Origin: S34-282 sp034422075
GTDB lineage: Bacteria > Chloroflexota > Dehalococcoidia > Lucifugimonadales > Australimonadaceae
Direction of reading: 5' to 3'
Assembly: GCA_034422075.1 (NCBI GenBank)
Contig: DAOUJX010000004.1
Coordinates: forward strand, 1-14,650
DNA length: 14,650 bases
A program made the translations under genes and the position numbers. The notes under the pieces were generated by a model, which saw only the letters and a program-made list of their open reading frames with translations, was not told where the DNA came from and ran no database searches. Of this stretch, positions 1 to 7,937 are shown in pieces; position 1 is the stretch's first letter; every line of letters starts with the position of its first letter.

Positions 1-67
1 TGGTAGTGGACTGAGACCGTATCGCCCGCGTGGTCACCGCCGGCGATACGGTCTCGGTCCACTACCA
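1..67. repeat. 26-bp near-perfect inverted repeat at the window edge
   Basis: Bases 1-26 are the reverse complement of bases 42-67 with one exception: position 12 (T) faces position 56 (G), a G-T wobble. The loop is 15 bases (27-41). The right arm lies inside the conserved first strand of the FKBP gene, and the left arm has no coding sense of its own. A true cruciform is possible, but a fold-back chimera at a contig end fits better, because the arm copies conserved protein-coding sequence and sits exactly at the edge. The sequence upstream of about position 27 should not be trusted as the natural 5' flank. Confidence 0.85.
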
Positions 68-434
68 CGGCACGCTCGACGACGGCGAAGTCTTCGACTC
101 GTCCCGCACTCGCGACCCCTTCACGTTCGAGGCAGGGGCGGGGCAGGTCATACGCGGATTCGAGGAGGCGGTTCTTGGGCGGGCCGTCGGAGAGGTCGTC
201 ACGGTTCGCATCCCGCCCGCCGACGCCTACGGCGAGCACGATGCACGGTTGGTATTCGAGGTTGAGCGGTCCGCTGCCCCATCCGCGCTCCGAGTGGGCG
301 ACCAAGTACGTCTGGCCAACGGACAACCTGCGGTCGTCCTCGCTCTTCATGAGGGCACCATCGAACTGGACGCCAACCACCCGCTAGCCGGCCAGGCGCT
401 GACCTTCGAAATCGAGATCGTCTCGATAGAGTAG
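30..434 (+). CDS. FKBP-type peptidyl-prolyl cis-trans isomerase, SlyD-like
   Basis: The product is a 134-aa cytoplasmic prolyl isomerase of the SlyD branch, which catalyses cis-trans isomerisation of X-Pro bonds and acts as a folding helper. The first FKBP strand is seen at residues 8-24 (VSVHYHGTLDDGEVFDSS region). G-Q-V-I-x-G-F-E follows at about 38-45, then the PPADAYGEHD turn that opens the insert-in-flap domain at about 62-71. The SlyD-type ending NHPLAG-x-x-L-x-F-E-I-E-I-V-S-I is at the C-terminus. No His-rich metal tail is present. The only in-frame start is GTG at 30. It lies in the loop of the edge fold-back and has no ribosome binding site, so the real gene may start a few codons upstream in sequence not given here. 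The family call is firm; the start is not. Confidence 0.9.
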   Translation: MVTAGDTVSVHYHGTLDDGEVFDSSRTRDPFTFEAGAGQVIRGFEEAVLGRAVGEVVTVRIPPADAYGEHDARLVFEVERSAAPSALRVGDQVRLANGQPAVVLALHEGTIELDANHPLAGQALTFEIEIVSIE

Positions 435-656
435 GGCGCAGCGCGTCGCAATGGTGGCGCTAGCCGAGCGCCTGAGCGGGAGCGAGGCCGCCATCCGCAT
501 GCTCACCAACCCTGACGCCGCTCCCATAGGCGGCGGCCTCGAGTGGCGCTGCGAGCATCAGGTAGCACGCGCAGCGTAGGTGCCAGCCCCTCGCCTGCTG
601 CGTGGCGCCGACCCTGCCCGCGGCGGAGGTGAAGAGGGCTCTTGGTGCTCGAAGGG
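435..656. other. convergent spacer between FKBP and VOC genes, no gene seen
   Basis: This 222-bp GC-rich spacer lies between two genes that end towards each other. It holds a 10-bp inverted repeat (483-492 with 532-541, 39-base loop). The long loop and the missing T-run make that a poor terminator. AAGAG/CTCTT forms a small palindrome near 632-643. A 42-codon ORF at 451-579 has no ribosome binding site and no recognisable family. I see no RNA gene. Confidence 0.5.
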
Positions 657-1022
657 CTACGCGCGGGTCAGCAATTCGTACGAGTGGCCGTTCGGGTCGG
701 CGAAGTACACGCCGCGGCCGCCCTGGCGATGGTTTATCTCGCCGTTCGCCTGAGCGTAGGGCTGCGAACCGTACGTCGTGCCCGACTCCTTGATGCGCGC
801 GAAGATCGCGTCGAACTCCGCCTCGCTCACGTGGAACGCGTAGTGGTGCGATTCGAAGCTGTCGCGGTTGTCGAAGTCCAGCGTCAGGTTCTCGTCCACG
901 CGCACCGGGGCAAAGTGGCCGTGCGGCCCCTCGTAGCTCAGCCCCATGATCTGCGCGAAGAACTTCGCCGCCTCCTCTTTGTCCTTGGCCGGAACGATGG
1001 TGTGGTTGAGGTGGATTGGCAT
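657..1022 (-). CDS. VOC superfamily (glyoxalase/bleomycin-resistance fold) protein
   Basis: The product is a 121-aa single VOC domain, the usual length for the two-beta-alpha-beta-beta-beta fold that works as a dimer. Likely metal ligands can be read at H7 (LNHTIV), H64 (HYAFHV) and E116 (HSYELL). The C-terminal strand pair reads RGVYFADPNGHSYELL, typical of glyoxalase-like and dioxygenase-like members. Substrate cannot be told from sequence; lyase, dioxygenase or binding/resistance roles are all possible. I chose the ATG at 1022 because a strong purine tract (GAGGGAGGGAG) lies just upstream on the minus strand. An in-frame ATG 12 codons earlier would bury that site in coding sequence. The gene lies 58 bp downstream of the amidase on the same strand and may share its transcript. 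Confidence 0.85.
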   Translation of the reverse strand: MPIHLNHTIVPAKDKEEAAKFFAQIMGLSYEGPHGHFAPVRVDENLTLDFDNRDSFESHHYAFHVSEAEFDAIFARIKESGTTYGSQPYAQANGEINHRQGGRGVYFADPNGHSYELLTRA

Positions 1023-1080
1023 GGTGCTCCCTCCCTCTGTGGTCCCAATGTGCAAAGGCTAAGCAGGCGTGGGGGATGCG

Positions 1081-2505
1081 TCAAGCGACTGGAGGCAGGC
1101 GTTCCGCCCATGGGCTTGCCTGCTCGAGCGCAGCGGACGCACGCAGCACTGCGGCCTCGTCCCCGAGCCTGCCCACCAGCTGGATGCCGATCGGTAGGCC
1201 ATCGGCGGAAAGGCCGCTCGGGACGCTCGCTGCGGGGCGCCCCGTTAGGTTGGCGTGCATGCAGAACGGCGTGAAGTGCCACCGCGGATCGACGTCCTTC
1301 CCGTCGATCACCGAGGGAGGTTCGCCCACGGGAAAGGCGGGCACGGCCATGGTCGGCAGCAGCCAAAGGTCGTAGTGCTCGAAGAGGTCGGCGATGCGCC
1401 GGATGTGCCACTCCATTCGCCGCAGCGCCGCCGCATACCGCGCGGCAGGCCACGTCATCGCCTCCGACACCCACTCGACCGCTGTCTCCGTCAGATGCGG
1501 GCCGAGCCCCTGGTCGAGCGCCGGCCCCAACTCCACCGCTGCGTCGGTGAGCAGCAAGGTCATCATCGTGTCCATCGCCTCTTCCGACGAGACGTCGGGG
1601 GCGGCTTCCTCGATGCTGGCGCCGAGGGTGAGCAGCTTCTCCGCCGTATCGAGCACCGCACGCCGAACCTCGGGCGATGTGGGCGTGCCGTCGACGTCGG
1701 GCGATACGGCGATGCGCAGCCCGCGCACATCCGGCGTGCAGGCCGCCTCGACGAAGTCGGGTGGCGCATCGCGCAGTGAGAGTGCGTCGCGCTCGTCGCC
1801 GCCTGCCTGAACGTTCAGGAGCACGGCCGCGTCGCGCACCGTATTCGCCATCGGGCCATTCTGCGACAGCCGCCGCCAGCCTCCGGGACGCTGGTAGTCC
1901 GACGGTACGCGCCCATACGTCGGTTTGATGCCGTAGACGCCGCAGAACGAGGCCGGTATGCGAATCGAGCCTCCGGCGTCGCTGCCGGTGGCGAGCGGGA
2001 CGAGCCGCGCCGCAAGCGCCGCTCCTGACCCGCCGGACGAGCCTCCGCTTGTCCGCGACGCGTCCCACGGGTTGCGGCAGGGGTCGCCGAGGCGGTTGTC
2101 GGTCGTTGCCCGCAGCCCAAACTCCGGCACATTCGTCTTGCCGGCGATGACCGCTCCCGCCCATCGGATGCGCTCGACCGAGATGTCGTCCGCGTCCGGT
2201 ACGCGCTCGGCGTGCAGCAGCGAGCCGTAGGTCGTGCGGATGTCCTTGGTGGCGCTCAGGTCCTTGATGCCGATGGGCACGCCCGCCAGCAGGCCCCGGT
2301 GCTGCGACGCATCGACCGCCCTGGCCGCCTCCAAGGCCCGCTCAGCCGCGACGGTGATGAACGCGTTGAGCTGGGGATCGAGCCGCGCGATGCGCTCCAG
2401 GAAGTGGCGCGCTATCTCCTCAGCGCTGATCTCCTTGGCGCGGACCATCTCGGCAATGCGCCACGCGGGCGTGGTCGTCAAGGCGGTGTCGCCGGCTGCC
2501 CTCAT
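1081..2505 (-). CDS. Amidase-signature family amidase
   Basis: The product is a 474-aa hydrolase of the amidase-signature family. The Ser-cisSer-Lys triad is intact: K81 (GIKD), S156 in the GGSSGGS motif at 154-160, and nucleophile S180 in SDAGGSIR. The 24-residue spacing between the two serines matches the family. The Gly/Ser-rich signature region covers about 120-200; after it the sequence runs through YGIKPTYGRVPS as in GatA-like and aryl-amidase members. It is probably not GatA of the tRNA amidotransferase, since gatB and gatC are absent nearby; a stand-alone amidase of unknown substrate is likelier. The ATG overlaps the stop of the dUTPase-like gene (ATGA, 2502-2505). No clear ribosome binding site is seen, so translational coupling to that gene is likely. 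Confidence 0.92.
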   Translation of the reverse strand: MRAAGDTALTTTPAWRIAEMVRAKEISAEEIARHFLERIARLDPQLNAFITVAAERALEAARAVDASQHRGLLAGVPIGIKDLSATKDIRTTYGSLLHAERVPDADDISVERIRWAGAVIAGKTNVPEFGLRATTDNRLGDPCRNPWDASRTSGGSSGGSGAALAARLVPLATGSDAGGSIRIPASFCGVYGIKPTYGRVPSDYQRPGGWRRLSQNGPMANTVRDAAVLLNVQAGGDERDALSLRDAPPDFVEAACTPDVRGLRIAVSPDVDGTPTSPEVRRAVLDTAEKLLTLGASIEEAAPDVSSEEAMDTMMTLLLTDAAVELGPALDQGLGPHLTETAVEWVSEAMTWPAARYAAALRRMEWHIRRIADLFEHYDLWLLPTMAVPAFPVGEPPSVIDGKDVDPRWHFTPFCMHANLTGRPAASVPSGLSADGLPIGIQLVGRLGDEAAVLRASAALEQASPWAERLPPVA

Positions 2506-3035
2506 TGCGGCAGCCGCTCACGCTGGTAGCGGCCGGCGTAGGGGGCATCCGTCGGCGCCTCGAGCCGTAAGAACACCAGCTGGATGATGCGCGCGCCCAG
2601 CGCAATGCGAAAGCCATGCGGGTTGTAGACGACCATGAGCGCTTGCGAGCGCCCGCTGTAGCCGGCGTCCCACACGGCGTTGTGAATCGCCACGCCGCTT
2701 CTCAGCAGGCTGGAGCGCGGCTTGCCAAAGGCCATCACGTCGGGAGGCAGGTGCACCGCCTCTGCCAACGTCACCAGGTACGCCCCCGGCGCAAGGTGTG
2801 CGTACCCTTCTTGGTCGAATGCGACGGGTTCCGCGTCGGGGATGCTGCGCTGGCTGTTGGCGACGCCCAGTCGGCCGCCGTCCACAAACGATGCGATGGA
2901 CGCCAGCGTCATGTCGAACCCGTTCGGCTGCAACTGCCCTGCGGCGTCTGCGTAGTCCGCAAGCAGCGGCTCCGCTCCCTCCATTAGCGCTTGCAGCTGC
3001 TGCCGCGATAGAACTCCCACTTGGCACCGCTCCAT
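2502..3035 (-). CDS. dut: dCTP deaminase/dUTPase superfamily protein, dUTPase-like
   Basis: The product has up to 177 aa and the dUTPase/DCD fold. It probably hydrolyses dUTP to dUMP, keeping uracil out of DNA and feeding dTMP synthesis. Visible blocks are QPNGFDMTL (36-44), KPRSSLLRSGV (105-115), VWDAGYSGRS (121-130), ALMVVYNPHG (132-141), IIQLVFL (150-156) and PYAGRYQ near the end. Where dCTP deaminases carry the catalytic Glu (V-L-E-F-Y-N in E. coli Dcd) this protein has V135 before V-Y-N. That argues against deamination and for the archaeal-style dUTPase subgroup. The ATG at 3035 would leave only about 11 bases of leader after the predicted promoter. GTG at 3020 has GGAG nine bases upstream and may be the true start. 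Confidence 0.85.
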   Translation of the reverse strand: MERCQVGVLSRQQLQALMEGAEPLLADYADAAGQLQPNGFDMTLASIASFVDGGRLGVANSQRSIPDAEPVAFDQEGYAHLAPGAYLVTLAEAVHLPPDVMAFGKPRSSLLRSGVAIHNAVWDAGYSGRSQALMVVYNPHGFRIALGARIIQLVFLRLEAPTDAPYAGRYQRERLPQ

Positions 3036-3052
3036 CCCCGAAGGTTGCCGCT

Positions 3053-3082
3053 ATGCTAAGAGCCCGACGCGTACCCGTCCAA
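3053..3082 (-). promoter_or_regulatory. putative promoter for dUTPase-amidase genes
   Basis: On the minus strand TTGGAC (3082-3077) and TAGCAT (3058-3053) are separated by 18 bases. Transcription would start near 3046. That is very close to the ATG at 3035 and better placed for the alternative GTG at 3020. The match is moderate and rests on consensus only. Confidence 0.4.
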
Positions 3083-3318
3083 GAGGGGCACGCGCCCATC
3101 ACTGGCCGTCCGGCGGCACCCGTTTGGAGAGGGGTAGGGATCGCCGACCCTCTTCCCAATCACGCCATGATGGCGAATAATGAGGGATGCCTGTATATGG
3201 AATGCCAGATTGCGGGATTCCGCCGCCATATCGGCGCTTTCTATATATTCTTGGCTTCCGGCGATGCTCAAGCCGGCCAAATGCAGCAAATTCCTTGCCT
3301 GGGTCAACGAATTTCCTC

Positions 3319-3348
3319 TTGACCTTTGGAGGCTGCCCCGTCTAGCAT
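3319..3348 (+). promoter_or_regulatory. putative promoter for the DUF5679 gene
   Basis: TTGACC (3319-3324) and TAGCAT (3343-3348) are separated by 18 bases, the same -10 hexamer and spacing as the divergent candidate at 3053-3082. Transcription would begin near 3355, giving a leader of about 40 bases that contains the strong ribosome binding site of the next gene. Confidence 0.5.
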
Positions 3349-3396
3349 CCTCCGTGGCGCCTACATACCCCACGTCTGCGGAGGAGGACGCACCCA

Positions 3397-3546
3397 ATGC
3401 CAATGATCGGCTATTGCATGAAGTGTCGGAGCGAGCGAGAGATGACGGCGCTGAGGACGGTCACGATGAAGAATGGACGGCCCGCTACCGAAGGCAAGTG
3501 CCCAAACTGCGGCACGCGTATGTATCGCCTGGGCAAGGCGGCCTAG
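3397..3546 (+). CDS. DUF5679 family mini zinc-ribbon protein
   Basis: The product is 49 aa with two CxxC pairs, C7/C10 (CMKC) and C35/C38 (CPNC), spaced as a zinc ribbon or rubredoxin-like knuckle. The core K-N-G-R-P-A-T-E-G-K-C-P-N-C-G-T matches my recollection of DUF5679, a short family common in Chloroflexota. Its function is not known to me. A strong ribosome binding site (GGAGGAGG, 3380-3387) precedes the ATG; a second in-frame ATG at 3403 is also possible. A dedicated promoter candidate lies upstream and a hairpin terminator follows 22 bases after the stop, so the gene is probably monocistronic and well expressed. Confidence 0.88.
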   Translation: MPMIGYCMKCRSEREMTALRTVTMKNGRPATEGKCPNCGTRMYRLGKAA

Positions 3547-3568
3547 GCCGCCGCTAGGTACCGACACC

Positions 3569-3607
3569 TCGAGGGCCCGGCTACCCGGGCCCTCGATTCG
3601 TTTCCCC
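3569..3607 (+). terminator. rho-independent-type terminator
   Basis: A perfect 12-bp stem (3569-3580 pairing with 3585-3596) closes a 4-base CTAC loop and is followed by TTCGTTTCCCC. The stem is very GC-rich and the T-run is short, so termination may be partial. It lies between the DUF5679 gene and lgt. Confidence 0.8.
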
Positions 3608-3613
3608 TATAAT
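3608..3613 (+). promoter_or_regulatory. putative -10 box of the lgt promoter
   Basis: A perfect TATAAT sits right after the terminator, 27 bases before the lgt ATG, giving a plausible start near 3620. The expected -35 position falls in the right arm of the terminator hairpin (about 3585-3590) and does not match the consensus, so the promoter is only a candidate. Confidence 0.4.
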
Positions 3614-3640
3614 CCAGATGGCCTCGGCGAACAGGGACGC

Positions 3641-4585
3641 ATGGGACTAGCGCTGCAAGTACAAGGCTTCGGGATCGGCGACTTTCAGATTCGTTTCTAC
3701 TCGCTTGCCATCCTCCTGGGCCTGTTCGCAGGCATCTTCATTGCGCAGCGGCTCGCACGCCGGTACGGCGAGAACCCCGACCACGTGCTCAACATCGCCG
3801 TCCTCGGTGCCGTCCTGGGCATCATCGGCGCCCGCCTCTACCACGTGTTCGACCAGCAGGAGTGGCCCCGCTACCGGAACGACCCCGCCGAGATCATTGC
3901 CATCTGGAACGGCGGCATCGGCATCTTCGGTGCGATCGCCGGGGCCGTGCTCGCGCTCCTGCTCTACATGCGTCTCACGGGAGCGATGCGCTCCGTCCCC
4001 CGCATTCCCTTCAGGATCCCCCTGCTCGTCAAGCGTGAGCCGCCCCTCGATACGCTGCGCTGGCTCGACATCGGCGCGCCAGCGTTCCTGCTGGGCCAGG
4101 CCATAGGCAGGTGGGGGAACTACTTCAACCAGGAGCTTTTCGGGCGCCCCAGCGACCTGCCGTGGGCCATCTTCATCGAGACCGACCAAGTGCTTCGCGA
4201 GGCGCCTGAGTTCATTGGCTCCAACTACTTCCACCCCCTCTTCCTCTACGAATCGCTGCTGAGCTTCATGGGCCTGGCTGTTCTGCTGGTCGCAATCTAC
4301 CGCTACGGGGGACGGCTGCGGCGCGGCGATGTGCTCCTCCTCTACCTGATGTGGTATCCGGCGGTGCGCTTCGGTCTTGAGTTCCTCCGCACCGATCCAT
4401 GGGAACAGGGCGGTATTCCTGTTGCGCAGATCATCTCGGGGGCGCTCTTCCTGGGCTCGCTCGGGCTCTTGGTATGGCGCCATCGACGGCCTGCGCCCGA
4501 GGAGCCGCCGTTTGGCGACGCCGCTCAGACGCGCCGCTCGCGCTCGGCGATGCGCCGGCAGCGCAGGCGCACCTCGTCCGGCTAA
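3641..4585 (+). CDS. lgt: Prolipoprotein diacylglyceryl transferase
   Basis: The product is a 314-aa inner-membrane enzyme that moves the diacylglyceryl group of phosphatidylglycerol to the lipobox Cys of prolipoproteins, the first step of lipoprotein maturation. Several hydrophobic segments are seen (about 20-36, 50-66, 92-110, 208-222, 230-243, 260-279). Family motifs include GARLYHV (63-69), WNGGIGIFGAIAG (89-101), the signature G-R-W-G-N-Y-F-N-Q-E-L-F-G (156-168, with R157 at the place of the essential E. coli R143) and HPLFLYES (198-205). A basic insert at about 112-140 sits before the signature, and the C-terminus is a charged Arg-rich tail. The start at 3641 has AGGGA upstream; the longer reading frame would overlap the DUF5679 gene and terminator. 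The gene converges with glmS, 13 bp apart. Confidence 0.95.
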   Translation: MGLALQVQGFGIGDFQIRFYSLAILLGLFAGIFIAQRLARRYGENPDHVLNIAVLGAVLGIIGARLYHVFDQQEWPRYRNDPAEIIAIWNGGIGIFGAIAGAVLALLLYMRLTGAMRSVPRIPFRIPLLVKREPPLDTLRWLDIGAPAFLLGQAIGRWGNYFNQELFGRPSDLPWAIFIETDQVLREAPEFIGSNYFHPLFLYESLLSFMGLAVLLVAIYRYGGRLRRGDVLLLYLMWYPAVRFGLEFLRTDPWEQGGIPVAQIISGALFLGSLGLLVWRHRRPAPEEPPFGDAAQTRRSRSAMRRQRRRTSSG

Positions 4586-4598
4586 GGCGGGCGCCCCG

Positions 4599-6440
<1,842 letters not shown>

Positions 6441-6479
6441 GCCCGGTAGCCTATCAGCCCTCGCAAGGGGTGAGGGGGC
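6441..6479 (-). repeat. short CCCTC/GAGGG intergenic hairpin between zwf and glmS
   Basis: CCCTC (6458-6462) pairs with GAGGG (6472-6476) around a 9-base loop. The CCCTCACCCCTTGCGAGGG flavour, read on the minus strand, resembles the dispersed C-rich intergenic repeats of many GC-rich genomes and the element at 12136-12176. It could weaken transcription into glmS or stabilise the upstream mRNA end. The stem is short. Confidence 0.35.
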
Positions 6480-7937
6480 CTACCCATGCCCGCTGCATGT
6501 ATGCAGCCAGCGGTGGCCCAGCTCGGCGACAAGGGAGTCGGCAGCGGCGGGGCCCCAGCTGCCGCGATGGTAGGGGCGCGGCGATGCTCCATGAGCGCTC
6601 CACGCTTCCAGCAGCGGGTCGACGATGGCCCACGACTCTGCGATCTGGTCGGAGCGGATGAACAGCGACGCATCCCCGCGTAGCGCGTCTTCCAAGAGCC
6701 GCTCGTAGGCCTCGGGGATGCTCTGGTCGGGGAACGTTGCCTGGTAGTGGAACTCCATGTCGTAGGGGGCGGTCACGCTGCTGCGGTCGGGCACCTTGAC
6801 CTGGAAGCGCAGGTGGACGCCCTCGTCGGGCTGGAGGCACAGTCCCAGCATGTTCGCCTGCTCATCGCCGTCCTCCGATGCGAATAGCGTATGCGCCGAT
6901 TTCTGGAACTGGACGACTATCTCCGTCACCTTCTCCGCCATCGCCTTTCCCGTTCGCAGATAGAAGGGGACGCCCCGCCAGCGCTCCGTGTCGATGAAGA
7001 GGCGCAAGGCCGCGTAGGTGGGCGTCGCCGAGCCTGTGGCAACGCCCGCGGTTGCGGCGTAGCCCTCATACTGGCCGGCTACCGCATTCTGCGCGGCCTC
7101 GCCGGCGCTGTCCCACCGTCGGACGGCGCGCAGCAGCCCCACCTTCTCGTTTCGCAGCGCACCCGCCTCCATGCTCGACGGCGGTTCCATAGCCACCAGC
7201 GTGAGGAGCTGGAGCAGGTGGTTCTGCACCATGTCGCGCAATGCGCCCGAACCGTCGTAGTAGCCCGCGCGTGCGCCGATGTCCACCTCCTCCGCCACCG
7301 TTACCTGCACCTGTTCGACGTACTCGCGCGACCAGACAGGCTCGAACATCGTATTGGCAAATCGGAACGCCAGCAGGTTCTGCACCGTCTCCTTGCCGAG
7401 GTAGTGGTCGATTCGGTAAATCTGCGATTCGTCGAACGCCGCGTGGAGGACACCATCTAGTTCCTGCGCCGACGCACGGTCGCTGCCGAACGGCTTTTCG
7501 ATGACGATGCGCCGCCAGCCGTTGGCCTCACGGTTCATTCCCGCTGCCGAGAGGCTCGCGATAGCAGGCTCGTACAACGCAGGACCAATGGACAGGTAGT
7601 AGAGGCGGTTGGCCTCCGTCTCGTCGCGTTCGACGTCGGACAGCACGGCCTCGAGGCGCGCGACGTCCTCACGATTCGACAGGTCCCCCTGCACGAACCA
7701 GATGCGTTGCATGAATACGCTCCATGCATCCTCCTGGCAGATGAGGTCGGCGTAGTCCTTCATGCTCGCCCAGACGCTCCCGCAGTAGGTGGCCTGCGTC
7801 AGTTCGCTGCGCGCGAACCCGATGATGCGCAGGTCGTCGGGCAGGCGTCCCTTGCAGTGCAGGGTGAAGAGGGCAGGTACGAGCTTGCGGCGGGCCAAAT
7901 CGCCCGTCGCTCCAAAGACCACCAGCGTCGTGCTCAC
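6480..7937 (-). CDS. zwf: Glucose-6-phosphate 1-dehydrogenase
   Basis: The 485-aa enzyme oxidises glucose-6-phosphate to 6-phosphogluconolactone, making NAD(P)H. The Rossmann motif is GATGDLA (9-15), followed by EKPFG (147-151) and the active-site signature RIDHYLGKE (175-183), in which H178 is conserved. A second conserved His is at 240 (MVQNHLLQLL). R43 in GFARSE is placed to contact the NADP 2'-phosphate. The start codon is GTG and overlaps the gnd stop as GTGA (7934-7937). A strong GGAGGAAGG binding site lies only a few bases upstream, inside the gnd end. The next enzyme of the pathway, 6-phosphogluconolactonase, is not encoded in the window. Confidence 0.96.
   Translation of the reverse strand: MSTTLVVFGATGDLARRKLVPALFTLHCKGRLPDDLRIIGFARSELTQATYCGSVWASMKDYADLICQEDAWSVFMQRIWFVQGDLSNREDVARLEAVLSDVERDETEANRLYYLSIGPALYEPAIASLSAAGMNREANGWRRIVIEKPFGSDRASAQELDGVLHAAFDESQIYRIDHYLGKETVQNLLAFRFANTMFEPVWSREYVEQVQVTVAEEVDIGARAGYYDGSGALRDMVQNHLLQLLTLVAMEPPSSMEAGALRNEKVGLLRAVRRWDSAGEAAQNAVAGQYEGYAATAGVATGSATPTYAALRLFIDTERWRGVPFYLRTGKAMAEKVTEIVVQFQKSAHTLFASEDGDEQANMLGLCLQPDEGVHLRFQVKVPDRSSVTAPYDMEFHYQATFPDQSIPEAYERLLEDALRGDASLFIRSDQIAESWAIVDPLLEAWSAHGASPRPYHRGSWGPAAADSLVAELGHRWLHTCSGHG

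Larger units (their letters stand above)
3036..3396. other. divergent intergenic region (361 bp) without a gene
   Basis: This region between the leftward dUTPase-like gene and the rightward DUF5679 gene is locally AT-richer (about 3160-3320) than the genes around it. It contains one promoter candidate in each direction. Small imperfect inverted repeats are present (GGAAT...ATTCC near 3199-3222; CCGGC...GCCGG near 3260-3278). None has the shape of a riboswitch or tRNA that I can recognise. ORFs crossing it show no protein family features. Confidence 0.5.

Noticed and set aside
483..541. 10-bp inverted repeat as FKBP terminator
   Set aside because: The loop is 39 bases and no T-run follows, so it is noted only within the spacer description.
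451..579. 42-codon plus-strand ORF after the FKBP gene
   Set aside because: No ribosome binding site, promoter or recognisable family, and it contains the inverted repeat of the spacer.
938..2164. 408-codon minus-strand frame overlapping the amidase and VOC genes
   Set aside because: It is an Arg/Ala-rich shadow of the amidase in another frame, with no family motifs; the amidase has all its catalytic residues.
1081..2505. GatA subunit of the tRNA amidotransferase
   Set aside because: The signature family fits, but gatB and gatC are absent and there is no tRNA-related context; a generic amidase call is safer.
3036..3396. tRNA, riboswitch or small RNA in the divergent spacer
   Set aside because: No T-arm-like motif, cloverleaf or known aptamer core could be recognised; only promoters and weak inverted repeats are seen.
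3473..3640. N-terminal extension of lgt by 56 codons
   Set aside because: It would overlap the DUF5679 gene and translate the terminator hairpin; ATG 3641 has a binding site and gives a normal Lgt N-terminus.
3647..4483. 278-codon frame antisense to lgt
   Set aside because: No start context and no motifs; it mirrors lgt codon structure, which is common opposite GC-rich genes.
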